The position numbers and the translations under genes are program-made. 64,000 nucleotides of DNA from Caballeronia hypogeia (GTDB lineage Bacteria; Pseudomonadota; Gammaproteobacteria; Burkholderiales; Burkholderiaceae): contig NZ_FCOA02000004.1 of the NCBI RefSeq assembly GCF_001544875.2, positions 186,001 through 250,000 of the forward strand, written 5' to 3'. How positions within the stretch are numbered: the stretch's first letter is position 1; each line of letters begins with the position of its first letter. Under the pieces are notes generated by a model that was not told the DNA's origin, ran no database searches, and saw only the letters and a program-made list of their open reading frames with translations. Positions 20,261-29,051 of the stretch are shown piece after piece.

Positions 20261-20794
20261 ATGAAACCGATTCATATCGCCTGCACCGCGATGTTGGCGC
20301 TTGCAACCATCGGCGCCCACGCGCAGGGCGCAGGGCCTACCGACCCGCAGATCGCGGCCATCGTCGTGACGGCGAATCAGGTCGATATCGACGCGGGCAA
20401 GCTCGCCGAGTCGAAGACCAGATCGAAGGACGTGAAGGCGTTCGCGCAACAGATGGTCACGGACCACAGCGGCGTGAACAAGGCCGCGACGGCGCTCGTC
20501 AAAAAGCTCAACGTGACGCCCGAGGATAGCCCGACGAGCCAGAGCCTGAAGCAGGGCGGCGACGACAACCTTGCGAAGCTGAGGACGCTATCGGACGGCA
20601 GCTTCGACAAATCGTATATCGATCACGAGGTCGCCTATCATGAAAGCGTGCTCGATGCGCTCGACAAGACCCTGATTCCGGGGGCGAAAAACGAGGAGTT
20701 GAAGGCGCTTCTGGTCAAGGTGCGGCCCGCGTTCGTCGCGCATCTCGAACATGCCCGGCATGTGCAGGCCGAACTGGGCAAGAGCGGTGCGTAA
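20261..20794 (+). CDS. DUF4142 periplasmic protein
   Basis: This 177-residue protein has a signal peptide (CTAMLALATIGAHAQG) and then a ferritin-like helical DUF4142 domain: QIAAIVVTANQVDIDAGKLA, QMVTDHSGVNKAA and DHEVAYHESVLDALDKTLIPGA, with His and Glu at regular spacing. GAGGAG lies 7 bases upstream of the ATG. It is the first gene of a three-gene operon: the cupredoxin gene starts inside its last codons, and the sigma-factor gene follows. DUF4142 proteins are often linked to envelope stress, but their reaction is unknown. Confidence 0.9.
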   Translation: MKPIHIACTAMLALATIGAHAQGAGPTDPQIAAIVVTANQVDIDAGKLAESKTRSKDVKAFAQQMVTDHSGVNKAATALVKKLNVTPEDSPTSQSLKQGGDDNLAKLRTLSDGSFDKSYIDHEVAYHESVLDALDKTLIPGAKNEELKALLVKVRPAFVAHLEHARHVQAELGKSGA

Positions 20795-21101
20795 GCTGCG
20801 CTTGCTCGCCGGCCTTGCGGGCGTGCTTGCGCTGCATGTCGACGCGGGCGCGGCGACCTATGTCGTCGTGATCGAGCAGATGCGCTTCGAGCCGCCCGCG
20901 TTGACGGTGGCGCGTGGCGATCGCGTCGTGTGGCTCAACAAGGACCTGTTCCCGCATACCGCGACCGCCGACGCGAAAGCCTTCGACTCGCACGACATTG
21001 CGGCAGATGCATCGTGGAGCTATGTGGCGCGCGAGGCGGGCAGCTATGCCTATTCGTGCACCTTGCATCCGACCATGCACGCGGTCCTGAACGTTCGATG
21101 A
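20787..21101 (+). CDS. Cupredoxin-like (plastocyanin/azurin family) periplasmic copper protein
   Basis: This 104-residue protein most likely starts at the GTG at 20787, overlapping the DUF4142 stop by 8 bases and giving a signal peptide (KLRLLAGLAGVLALHVDAGA). The mature part is a cupredoxin: VIEQMRFEPPALTVARGDRVVWLNKDLFPHTATA supplies one His, and YSCTLHPTM supplies Cys, His and Met, the full type 1 copper set. It probably carries electrons or binds copper in the periplasm. The stop overlaps the start of the sigma-factor gene (ATGA). Confidence 0.88.
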   Translation: MRKLRLLAGLAGVLALHVDAGAATYVVVIEQMRFEPPALTVARGDRVVWLNKDLFPHTATADAKAFDSHDIAADASWSYVAREAGSYAYSCTLHPTMHAVLNVR

Positions 21102-21805
21102 ACACGATCATGAGCGATCCCGCCGCGAACCAGACGACCGTCCCGTCAAGCGATGACATGGATATCGCGCGCCGCATCGTCGCGGGCGACCGGAGCGCGT
21201 TTGCGCTTCTGATGCGCCGGCATAACCGGCGTCTCTATCGCATGGCGCGCGCGACCCTGCGCAACGATGCCGAAGCCGAGGACGCGCTGCAGGAGGCCTA
21301 TCTGCACGCGTTCAGATCGATGAGCCAGTTTCGGGGCGATTCGCAACTCTTCACCTGGCTGTCACGCCTCGTGCTCAATGAATGCTTCGCACGCTTGCGG
21401 CGCACGGCGCGGCGTCAGAACGTGATTCCGATCGTCGACGCGCCCGACTATATCGAACATGCGGACGCCATGAGCGCGCACGACGACGATAACCCCGACG
21501 AAGCGCTTGCGCGCTCCCAGGTCCGCGCGCTGCTCGAACGCAAGCTCGATGAACTGCCGGAGCTGTTTCGCGTCGTGTTCGTGCTGCGCTCGATCGAAGA
21601 GATGAGCGTCGAAGAGACGGCGCAATGCCTGAACATACCCGAAGCGACGGTACGCAGCCGCCATTTCCGCGCGCGCAGCATGTTGCGCGAATCGCTGGCA
21701 CAGGCTTTCGATCTCGCCGAGCGCGACGTGTTCGAGTTCGGCGGCGCGCAGTGCGACCGCGTCGTGGCGAGCGTACTATCGAAACTATCCGGCGGCGCGT
21801 CATAG
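21098..21805 (+). CDS. ECF-type RNA polymerase sigma factor
   Basis: This 235-residue protein has sigma region 2 (DRSAFALLMRRHNRRLYRMA to QFRGDSQLFTWLSRLVLNE) and region 4 (LPELFRVVFVLRSIEEMSVEETAQCLNIPEATVRSR), the layout of sigma-70 group 4 factors. The ATG at 21098 overlaps the cupredoxin stop; an in-frame ATG at 21110 is possible. No anti-sigma factor gene follows: the next frame is a secreted lectin-like protein. The C-terminal 30 residues after the HTH (FDLAERDVFEFGGAQCDRV) could have a regulatory part. It probably controls its own operon or an envelope or copper stress response. Confidence 0.92.
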   Translation: MNTIMSDPAANQTTVPSSDDMDIARRIVAGDRSAFALLMRRHNRRLYRMARATLRNDAEAEDALQEAYLHAFRSMSQFRGDSQLFTWLSRLVLNECFARLRRTARRQNVIPIVDAPDYIEHADAMSAHDDDNPDEALARSQVRALLERKLDELPELFRVVFVLRSIEEMSVEETAQCLNIPEATVRSRHFRARSMLRESLAQAFDLAERDVFEFGGAQCDRVVASVLSKLSGGAS

Positions 21806-21846
21806 CGTGTCGCGGCGGGTTTGCCGGCGAAACGGAAGGAGGCGCC

Positions 21847-22227
21847 ATGGACAAGGACAGGGCGGCTGCGCGTGCTGCAGGCTTTAGCCGGGTATGCGCG
21901 ACAGGGGCGATCGTGATGCTGGCGGGCATCGCGGGCGCGCAGGCGCGGACGATCGAGGTCATATCCGGAACTTATGGCGCGAACTGCGGCGCGCAGAACG
22001 GCAACGCGACGCGCGATCTGACGCGTCAGTGCAATGGCCGCGATACATGCGCGTACATGCTGGACAGAAAGCGCATAAGCGATCCCGCAGGAACTTGCCG
22101 AAAAGATCTCCAGGCCAACTGGCGCTGCACCGACACCGAGTTTCATACCGCCATGCTCAGCCCCGAAGCGGGTATGAACAGCACGCTCGTGTTGAGTTGC
22201 GTTGAGCAGAACGGTCCCGGACATTGA
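21847..22227 (+). CDS. Small secreted protein with SUEL/galactose-lectin-like domain
   Basis: This 126-residue protein has a GGAGG ribosome site, an N-terminal signal (GFSRVCATGAIVMLAGIAGAQA) and a Cys-rich domain: ISGTYGANCGAQNGNAT, then LTRQCNGRDTCAYML, then DPAGTCRKDLQANWRC. The CNGRDTC and final xYxC-like pattern resemble the rhamnose/galactose-binding SUEL lectin fold. Seven Cys are present in the mature part. It follows the sigma gene by 41 bases and may be co-transcribed. The lectin call is by pattern only. Confidence 0.65.
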   Translation: MDKDRAAARAAGFSRVCATGAIVMLAGIAGAQARTIEVISGTYGANCGAQNGNATRDLTRQCNGRDTCAYMLDRKRISDPAGTCRKDLQANWRCTDTEFHTAMLSPEAGMNSTLVLSCVEQNGPGH

Positions 22228-22331
22228 GATGCCCCAGGCTTTGCCTATGACGGCCCAATGTGAGTTATAGAATAGGCGACCGGCGCCATGACATGGAAGC
22301 GCGCCACGTCATCGACCACTCGCCATTCTTC

Positions 22332-23276
22332 ATGGACGTTCGCCAGCTTCGCTACTTCGTCAGCATCGTCGATTACGGCAGTCTCGGCAAGGCAGCGGAG
22401 CAGCTCCATGTCGCGCAACCCTCGCTCAGCCAGCAGATGGCGCGGCTCGAAGAAGAACTCGGCGTGACACTTCTTCTGCGCAGCAATCACGGCGTCAAGC
22501 CCACGGCCGAAGGCGACGCGCTCTATCGTCATGCGCGCGTCGTGTTGCGGCAGATGGAGCAGCTCAAGCAGGAAGTGACGAAGGGCGCGGGCGCGCAGTC
22601 CGGGACAGTTGCCGTCGGCCTGCCCACGACGATGGCCTCCGTGCTCGCCGTGCCTCTGTTCGAGCGCATGCAGGACCAGTATCCCGGCATACGTCTGCAA
22701 TTCTTCGAAAGCATGAGCGGCTATCTGAACGAGTTGCTCGCAAACGGCAGACTCGATCTCGGCATCCTGTTTCGCGAGTCGGATACGCCCGGCATCACGG
22801 CCATGCCCGTGCTCGATGAAACCCTCTATCTGCTCGGCGAGCCCGGCGGCGATATCTCGCCACGCGCCACCACATGCCCGCTGGCGAAACTCGCGGGCGT
22901 GAAGCTCGTTGCGCCCGGCGCTTCGAATGGTTTGCGTCTGCTGATCGAGCGCACGTTCGCGAGCGAGAAGGTCGAGCTGAACATCGTCGCGGATATCGAT
23001 TCCTTGCCTTCGCTATTGCTGATCGCGCATTCGGGCAGGGCGTGCACGATTCTTCCATCGTCGGCGATCGCGCAATGGGACGAGGCGCGTTTGCCAAAGA
23101 TGCGCAGAATCGTCCATCCGGTCATCAGAAGGCCGGCAAGCATTTGCTGGCCGAACGACGTGCCGATGAATTCAGCGACGGTCGCGGTGCGCGAGACCTT
23201 GCTTCGGCTGATCGGGGAGCAGATCGAACGCGAGAGCTGGCAAGGCGTGACGATGCGCGAGCGCGCATCGCCGTGA
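22332..23276 (+). CDS. LysR-type transcriptional regulator
   Basis: This 314-residue protein has the N-terminal LysR HTH (MDVRQLRYFVSIVDYGSLGK, AQPSLSQQMARLEEELGVTL) and a C-terminal effector-binding domain of the Nac/Cbl-like or beta-ketoadipate type. The start at 22332 is set by the conserved first residues of the family; an earlier ATG at 22260 would add 24 residues. It is convergent with, not divergent from, the CoA-transferase/acyl-CoA dehydrogenase/hydratase operon next door, with only 13 bases between stops. It may still regulate that operon, as LysR genes accompany the similar itaconate cluster of Pseudomonas. Confidence 0.92.
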   Translation: MDVRQLRYFVSIVDYGSLGKAAEQLHVAQPSLSQQMARLEEELGVTLLLRSNHGVKPTAEGDALYRHARVVLRQMEQLKQEVTKGAGAQSGTVAVGLPTTMASVLAVPLFERMQDQYPGIRLQFFESMSGYLNELLANGRLDLGILFRESDTPGITAMPVLDETLYLLGEPGGDISPRATTCPLAKLAGVKLVAPGASNGLRLLIERTFASEKVELNIVADIDSLPSLLLIAHSGRACTILPSSAIAQWDEARLPKMRRIVHPVIRRPASICWPNDVPMNSATVAVRETLLRLIGEQIERESWQGVTMRERASP

Positions 23277-23289
23277 GAACATTTCGACT

Positions 23290-24468
23290 TCAGATCGCGT
23301 TCGCCGCGCGCAAGCGTTCTATTGCGTTGCTATCGAGACCCAGTTCGCGCAGCACGGCTTCGGTATGCTGGCCGAGCGCGGGGACGGCATCCATGCGCGG
23401 TTCGTCCGCATCGCAAAGGCCCGGTGGATACAGCGCGGGAATCGAGCCTGCGGGTGTGCCCACGCGCGTCCAGCGTTGACGCGCTTCGAGTTGCTCGTGT
23501 TTCCACACATCGTGCATGTCGTTCATGCGCGCGTTCGCGATGCCCGCTTCCTCCAGCCTTTCGATGACCTGCGCCGCGCTCGATGAAGCGAACGCATTGA
23601 CGATGATGCGAGTCAGTTCATCTCGATGCTGCGTGCGCCGGCTGTTTGCGCAGAAGCGCTCGTCGTCCGCAAGCGCGGGCTGGCGGATCACGATCTCGCA
23701 GAACTTCTTCCATTCGCGTTCGTTTTGCAGGCCGAGCATCACCGTTTTGCCATCGCCCGCCTGGAACGGACCATATGGAAAGATGGTCGCGTGCGATGCA
23801 CCCGCCTGTCGCGGCGGCGTCTGCCCGTCGATGGCGTAGTAGAGCGGATAGCTCATCCACTCGACCATGCTTTCGAACATGGAAATGTCGATGCGCTTGC
23901 CGCGCCCCGTTTTGCCACGTTCGATGAGCGCAGCGAGAATATTGGAGTAGCCATACATGCCGGCGGCGATATCGGCGATGGAGCAGCCCGCTTTGGCGGG
24001 TTCGCCCTCCGAACCCGTGATGCTGAGAAAGCCCGATTCGCTCTGGATCAGCAAGTCATAGGCTTTCTTGTCGCGCAGCGGGCCATCGGAGCCATAACCG
24101 GAGATATCGCATACGATGAGACGCGGATGGCGGTCCTTCAACGTGTCGTAATCGAGGCCGAGCCTTTGTGTCGCGCCGGGCGCGAGATTCTGCACGAAGA
24201 CATCGGCATCGGCGAGCAGCTTGTGCACGACATCGATCGCCTCCGGATGCTTGACGTCCAGCGTCACGCTTTCCTTCGAGCGATTCGTCCAGACGAAATG
24301 GGAGGCCAGCCCCGAGACGCGCTCGTCATAGTTGCGGGCGAAGTCGCCCGTTCCGGGACGCTCGATCTTGATGACGCGCGCACCGAGGTCGGCGAGCTGA
24401 CGCGTGCAGAAGGGCGCGGCGATCGCATGCTCGAACGTGACGACCTTGATGCCTTGCAACGGACGCAT
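23290..24468 (-). CDS. CaiB/BaiF family CoA-transferase (class III)
   Basis: This 392-residue class III CoA-transferase moves CoA between carboxylic acids through an aspartyl-CoA intermediate. The start at 24468 has a perfect AGGAGG site. Typical segments are MRPLQGIKVVTFEHAIAAPF, LADLGARVIKIERPGTGDFAR, QNLAPGATQRLGLDYDTL, and KKAYDLLIQSESG with the catalytic Asp. It is the last gene of a three-gene operon with an acyl-CoA dehydrogenase and a MaoC-fold hydratase. The set resembles the mesaconyl- or itaconyl-CoA pathways (Ict/RipA type), so a C4-C5 dicarboxylate is a plausible substrate. The acid partners are inferred. Confidence 0.9.
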   Translation of the reverse strand: MRPLQGIKVVTFEHAIAAPFCTRQLADLGARVIKIERPGTGDFARNYDERVSGLASHFVWTNRSKESVTLDVKHPEAIDVVHKLLADADVFVQNLAPGATQRLGLDYDTLKDRHPRLIVCDISGYGSDGPLRDKKAYDLLIQSESGFLSITGSEGEPAKAGCSIADIAAGMYGYSNILAALIERGKTGRGKRIDISMFESMVEWMSYPLYYAIDGQTPPRQAGASHATIFPYGPFQAGDGKTVMLGLQNEREWKKFCEIVIRQPALADDERFCANSRRTQHRDELTRIIVNAFASSSAAQVIERLEEAGIANARMNDMHDVWKHEQLEARQRWTRVGTPAGSIPALYPPGLCDADEPRMDAVPALGQHTEAVLRELGLDSNAIERLRAANAI

Positions 24469-24479
24469 GGCGAGCCTCC

Positions 24480-25643
24480 TCAGAACGAGCGCGGCAGCCC
24501 GAGTATATGTTCGGCGACGTACGCGAGAATCAGGTTGGTCGAGATGGGTGCGACCTGATAGAGACGTGTCTCGCGGAACTTGCGTTCGACATCGTATTCG
24601 GCCGCGAAGCCGAAGCCGCCGTGGAATTGCAGACACGCATTGGCCGCTTCCCATGATGCATCGGCGGCGAGCAGCTTGGCCATATTGGCCTGTGCGCCAC
24701 AGTGCTTGTGCGCGTCGAAGAGTTCGCACGCCTTGAAGCGCATCAGGTTCGCCGCCTCGACGTTCACGAACGCGCGCGCGATCGGAAACTGCACACCCTG
24801 ATTCTGGCCAATTGGACGCCCGAACACGACGCGATCCTTCACGTACTCCGAGACTTTGTCGATGAACCAGTAACCATCGCCGATGCATTCCGCCGCGATC
24901 AGCGTGCGCTCCGCATTCAGGCCGTCGAGAATGTACTTGAAGCCCATGCCTTCCTCGCCGATCAGGTTCTCGGCGGGAATTTCCAGGTTGTCGAAGAAGA
25001 GCTCGTTGGTTTCGTGATTGACCATGTTGAGGATCGGTTGCACCGTCAGGCCATTGCCGATCGCCTCGCGCAGATCGACGATGAAGATCGACATGCCCTC
25101 GCTCTTCTTCTTGACGTCCGCGATCGGCGTGGTGCGCGCGAGCAGGATCATGAGATCGGAATGCTGCACGCGCGAGATCCAGACCTTCTGGCCGTTGATC
25201 ACATAGCGGTCGCCTTTCTTTTCCGCGGTCGTCTTGATCTTCGTCGTGTCGGTGCCGGTGGTCGGCTCGGTGACGCCCATCGATTGCAGACGCAGTTCGC
25301 CGGATGCGATCTTCGGCAGATAGCGTTGCTTCTGCTGCGCCGACCCGTGACGCAGCAGCGTGCCCATGTTGTACATCTGGCCATGACACGCGCCCGAATT
25401 GCCGCCCGATCGATTGATCTCTTCCATGATGACGGAGGCTTCCGTCAGCCCGAGACCCGAGCCGCCGTATTCCTGCGGAATCAGTGCGGCGAGCCAGCCG
25501 GCTTTCGTGAGTGCGTCAACGAACGCTTCGGGATAACCGCGCGCTTCATCGATCTTGCGAAAATATTCGCCGGAGAACTGGCCGCAAAGATCGCGCACGG
25601 CCTCGCGAATGTCCTGATAAGCGTCGGGTGTGGTTTCGATCAT
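24480..25643 (-). CDS. Acyl-CoA dehydrogenase
   Basis: This 387-residue flavoprotein oxidises an acyl-CoA to the 2-enoyl-CoA. The start at 25643 (MIETTPDAYQDIREAV) follows the hydratase stop by 20 bases. Seen are LAALIPQEYGGSGLGL, the substrate and FAD loop LQSMGVTEPTTGTDTTKI, and ASWEAANACLQFHGGFGFA. The usual C-terminal YEGTSEIQ is replaced by VAPISTNLIL, so the catalytic base is probably the Glu of LNAERTLIAAE, the isovaleryl-CoA-dehydrogenase position. It lies between the hydratase and CoA-transferase genes, which fits a CoA-linked degradation route. Confidence 0.9.
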   Translation of the reverse strand: MIETTPDAYQDIREAVRDLCGQFSGEYFRKIDEARGYPEAFVDALTKAGWLAALIPQEYGGSGLGLTEASVIMEEINRSGGNSGACHGQMYNMGTLLRHGSAQQKQRYLPKIASGELRLQSMGVTEPTTGTDTTKIKTTAEKKGDRYVINGQKVWISRVQHSDLMILLARTTPIADVKKKSEGMSIFIVDLREAIGNGLTVQPILNMVNHETNELFFDNLEIPAENLIGEEGMGFKYILDGLNAERTLIAAECIGDGYWFIDKVSEYVKDRVVFGRPIGQNQGVQFPIARAFVNVEAANLMRFKACELFDAHKHCGAQANMAKLLAADASWEAANACLQFHGGFGFAAEYDVERKFRETRLYQVAPISTNLILAYVAEHILGLPRSF

Positions 25644-25663
25644 GGTCTGTGTGGCGATCAGGG

Positions 25664-26506
25664 TCAGGCAAGCGTGGCGCGCGCAGTCATGCCGAGCCAT
25701 CCTTCGTGGTCCTTCGACCAGAGTTCGACGCTCTTGCCATCGGCCGACGTCTGGCCGCACAAGTGCAGCGCGTTGCCCGCGAAGCACGGACGCTGCGCCT
25801 TGAACGAGAATTCGAGGACGGTGGCATCGGGCAACCGTCGGCGCAACAGATCCATCAACAGCGTCGCGATGAGCGGTCCATGCACGACGAGACCGGGATA
25901 GCCTTCGACCTGTGTCACATAAGGCTTGTCGTAATGAATGCGATGCCCGTTGAAGGTGAGCGCGGAATAGCGCAGCAGCAGGACTTCGTCGGGCACGATA
26001 TCGCGCTGCCATTGCGCTTCGGACGGCGCGGCGTTCGGAGCGGGCGCTGGTGCGCCGGGCACAGCGGGCTCACGGTACACGATGTCGTGCTCTTCCTCTA
26101 TCGCGACGATATCGCCTGAGCAAATACGATGCCCGACCGTCACGAAACCGAGCTTGCCCGTACGTCCGCGTTTCTCCTTGATATCGAGAATCGTCGATTC
26201 GCGCGTGATGTTCGCACCCACGATCACCGGTGCGGGAAAGCGCAGCCTTCCGCCCGCCCACATGCGCCGCGGCAGACCGAGATCGGGAAGGAAGCCGCCC
26301 TTGCGCGGATGACCATCTTCCGCAATCAGCGATTGCTTCGTTATCGGCCTGAAGAAGATCCAGTGCCACAAGGGCGGGAGCGCATCGCCTTCGCGCGGCG
26401 CGGCATCGTAATCGAGCGTGGCGGCGAGGGCCGCGACGGAAGTCGGCGCGACGATATCGGCGGCGCTATCCGTGCGCGTTTTGATTGACGCCAGCGAATC
26501 ATGCAT
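25664..26506 (-). CDS. MaoC-fold (hot-dog) hydratase, mesaconyl-C4-/itaconyl-CoA hydratase-like
   Basis: This 280-residue protein has two hot-dog halves. The N-terminal half has WHWIFFRPITKQSLIAEDGHPRKGGFLPDL; the C-terminal half has LLRYSALTFNGHRIHYDKPYV and GYPGLVVHGPLIATLL, the active-site Asp/His region of the R-hydratase type. Its length and the RRMWAGGRLRF segment fit the mesaconyl-C4-CoA/itaconyl-CoA hydratase (Ich, Meh) group. GGAG lies 9 bases upstream of the ATG. It is the first gene of the operon. No citramalyl-CoA lyase gene is present here, so the end of the route must be elsewhere. Confidence 0.82.
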   Translation of the reverse strand: MHDSLASIKTRTDSAADIVAPTSVAALAATLDYDAAPREGDALPPLWHWIFFRPITKQSLIAEDGHPRKGGFLPDLGLPRRMWAGGRLRFPAPVIVGANITRESTILDIKEKRGRTGKLGFVTVGHRICSGDIVAIEEEHDIVYREPAVPGAPAPAPNAAPSEAQWQRDIVPDEVLLLRYSALTFNGHRIHYDKPYVTQVEGYPGLVVHGPLIATLLMDLLRRRLPDATVLEFSFKAQRPCFAGNALHLCGQTSADGKSVELWSKDHEGWLGMTARATLA

Positions 26507-26706
26507 TGTGTCGTCTCCATGGCTGACATGAGCCAGCTAATTCTTGTTGGACACGGAGACTTTAAGCAAATGCGGAGGAGAGTGGAAATATCAGTTTCAT
26601 GTGCCGGGCATAGGATGATCCTATCGCGGCATTATTTCCTGCGGAGTACGCGATCAATCGCGCGAACGCTGTCCGCGCGGTGAATCGCGTTCACATGATT
26701 CGCGGA

Positions 26707-27741
26707 TCAGCGATATGAACCCGCGTACTTCTGCACCGGCGCGAGATTGTCTTTGGTCACGAAGCTCGGACCGGAGCTGACGGTCGATCCCGTATAGACG
26801 GGCTTGAGGTCATACTTGGCGAGACGCGCCGCGACCTTCTTGTCGTCCTTCAATGCCGCGACGATACGCGCCGTGTCCGTGGTCTTGTCGCGAATCGAAA
26901 TGGCCATTGCCGCGACCGAGAGATAACCCTGCAGATACGGCTGCTGATCGATCGCGAACGCGATCTTGCCGCCTTGTATCGCTTTCAGGATGTCGGGCGA
27001 AAGGTCGAAAGTCGCCACGTAGACCTTGCCCGTCAGGCCGGCGTCGTTGATGCCGCGCAGCACGCCGGTCGCCTGATCGGGACCGAGCGCGAGGATTGCC
27101 TGCGTGTCCGGATGCGCGCGCAGATAGGCCGCGACCTTGCTCTGAATCACAGTCGGGTCTTCGCCGCTATCCATCGTCGACTTCTTGTAGTCGGCGCCGA
27201 TCGCATCGGCGAAACCCTTGCAGCGATCCCACAAAGCCTGAATGTCCGCGCCATGATTCACGCACAGGAAGTTATGCACGCCCGCCGCTTTCGCGCGCTC
27301 GCCGGCGGCCTTGCCCGCGTCGTATTCGGGCTGGCCGATATGCATGATCGCGCCGAGCTTCATGCCCGCTTCAGGGCCGCCGTTGATCGTCACGATGGGA
27401 ATGTGCTTCGCCTTCACCCCGGTCAGTCCCTTCTGGATCATCTCGTAGTTCGGCACCGTGGTGATCACGCCGGAGTAGTTGCGCGCCGCGGCCTGTTCGA
27501 GAATGCGCACCATGTCGCCGGTATCGCCCGATGGCGGATTGCGGTAATCAACCGGCACGTTGAAGTCCTCGCTTGCGTCGCGCATGCCGTTCTTCACGGT
27601 GTTCCACCACACGTTCGAATCCGATCCATGACTGACCAGAACGAAGCGTTCGTCGGCGGATGCCGGTGCGGAAGCGGCGAAACCTGACACGAGAGCGAGC
27701 GCCGCGCACAGGGCGGACACGCGATGAGCAATACGGTTCAT
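26707..27741 (-). CDS. Sugar-type ABC transporter substrate-binding protein (orphan)
   Basis: This 344-residue periplasmic protein has a signal peptide (SALCAALALVSGFAASAPASA) and a periplasmic-binding-protein type 1 fold (VLVSHGSDSNVWWNTVKNG, GVITTVPNYEMIQKGL, AILALGPDQATGVLRGINDAG, AFAIDQQPYLQGYLSVAA). The start at 27741 has AGGAGA upstream; an earlier ATG at 27813 would mask the signal. It is divergent from a LacI-family regulator. No permease or ATPase gene is nearby, so it must work with a system encoded elsewhere or be a solitary sensor. The ligand could be a sugar or polyol such as an inositol derivative. Confidence 0.88.
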   Translation of the reverse strand: MNRIAHRVSALCAALALVSGFAASAPASADERFVLVSHGSDSNVWWNTVKNGMRDASEDFNVPVDYRNPPSGDTGDMVRILEQAAARNYSGVITTVPNYEMIQKGLTGVKAKHIPIVTINGGPEAGMKLGAIMHIGQPEYDAGKAAGERAKAAGVHNFLCVNHGADIQALWDRCKGFADAIGADYKKSTMDSGEDPTVIQSKVAAYLRAHPDTQAILALGPDQATGVLRGINDAGLTGKVYVATFDLSPDILKAIQGGKIAFAIDQQPYLQGYLSVAAMAISIRDKTTDTARIVAALKDDKKVAARLAKYDLKPVYTGSTVSSGPSFVTKDNLAPVQKYAGSYR

Positions 27742-27848
27742 GGGGTTGTCTCCTGGACGGCAATTTCTATTGAATCGATGCACGAGCGATTCTTTTTCCG
27801 CCCTTGTCTGCATTCGATGGCTAGAATTTAGTTGATCGACTTTCCGCT

Positions 27849-27866
27849 CTCAAACGGTTTATTGAG
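27849..27866. promoter_or_regulatory. Candidate LacI-family operator
   Basis: Arms CTCAA (27849-27853) and TTGAG (27862-27866) enclose an inner AAAC/GTTT pair around CG, 24 bases upstream of the LacI-family start codon. The site lies in the 149-bp divergent region between the regulator and the binding protein, which fits autoregulation and shared repression. Confidence 0.4.
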
Positions 27867-27890
27867 GACTTTTCTTCAAAAGGACGCTCC

Positions 27891-28922
27891 GTGAATACCC
27901 GAAGAAAGCCTACGATGGACGACGTCGCCAAGGCCTCAGGCGTGAGTTATTCGACGGTCGAACGCGTGCTGAACGGACGCGGCGGCGTGGCGCGCGAAAA
28001 GGAGTCGCGCGTGCTGGAAGCGGCGCGCAAGCTCAAGATCGACCGCGCGCTCGACGAGGTGTCGGTGCGCTGGCTGCGCATCGCCATCCTCACGCAGAAG
28101 CCGACATCGCCTTACTACGTCGCGTTGCGGCAGGGCTTCGAGCTCGCGCAGAAGTCGTTCGAAACGCATCGCGTGGTGTGTCATCTGACGTTCTTCGACG
28201 ACCTCGAACCGAAGTCGCTCGCCACCGTCATCAATCGCGCGTCGCAGAAAGCGGACGGGATGATCCTCATCGCGTATGAGCATCCCGTCGTCGTTGATGT
28301 GGTGTCGCGCATCGCGCGCAACATTCCCGTCGTGACGCTGGCGAGCGATTTGCCCGATACGGGCCGCACGGCTTATGTCGGTATCGATAATCGCTGCGCG
28401 GGCCGCATCGCCGGCGAACTGATGGGGCGCTTTCTCGGCGAGCAGGGCGGAGAAGTGATGGTGATCTCGGGCTTGCGCACCTTTCTCGGCCATGAAGAGC
28501 GCGACGGCGCGTTTCGCTCGGTGATGCGTCGGCGCTTTCCCGCCTGCGAAGTCGTGGCGACGGTGGAGAGCCGCGAGGATGCCCAGTCGACCGAACGCCT
28601 CACGCGCGATGCGTTCAGGAAGCATTCGTCACTGCGCGGCATCTACAACTTGTCGGTCGGCGACGAAGGCATCGCGCGTGCATTGCGCTCGCTGCGCAAG
28701 GAGCACTCGACCGTTCTGATCGGTCACGAACTCACAGAGATCAGCCGCTCGCTGCTCATCGAAGGCGTGATGGATGCGGTGCTCGATCAAAGCCCGTTCG
28801 TCGAGGCGGTCCGTGCCGTCGAAGTCATACTCGGGCACTACAACCGGGGCACATCGTCGGGGCTGCCGTTGCAGACGCCCATCTCCATCTATCTTCAGGA
28901 GAATCTGCCGCCTGCCGCGTGA
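27891..28922 (+). CDS. LacI family transcriptional regulator
   Basis: This 343-residue regulator starts at a GTG with AAGGA 6 bases upstream. The N-terminal HTH reads TMDDVAKASGVSYSTVERVL with the hinge helix after NGRGG, and the C-terminal domain is a periplasmic-binding-protein fold with AILTQKPTSPYYVALRQGFE, GMILIAYEHPVVVDVVSRI and GIYNLSVGDEGIARALRSL. It is divergent from the sugar-binding protein gene and probably represses it. The effector should be the ligand of that protein or a product of it. Confidence 0.93.
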   Translation: MNTRRKPTMDDVAKASGVSYSTVERVLNGRGGVAREKESRVLEAARKLKIDRALDEVSVRWLRIAILTQKPTSPYYVALRQGFELAQKSFETHRVVCHLTFFDDLEPKSLATVINRASQKADGMILIAYEHPVVVDVVSRIARNIPVVTLASDLPDTGRTAYVGIDNRCAGRIAGELMGRFLGEQGGEVMVISGLRTFLGHEERDGAFRSVMRRRFPACEVVATVESREDAQSTERLTRDAFRKHSSLRGIYNLSVGDEGIARALRSLRKEHSTVLIGHELTEISRSLLIEGVMDAVLDQSPFVEAVRAVEVILGHYNRGTSSGLPLQTPISIYLQENLPPAA

Positions 28923-29051
28923 CGCATCATTCGAATGCCGTCAATGCCATCGCGTCATGAATCCGATAACGCGCGAGCCATTTTTCCGGCAGGGTCCGAG
29001 TCCTAACATGCAATCCGTTGCAGTCAAACGAATCGCATAAGGAGTCGGAAC

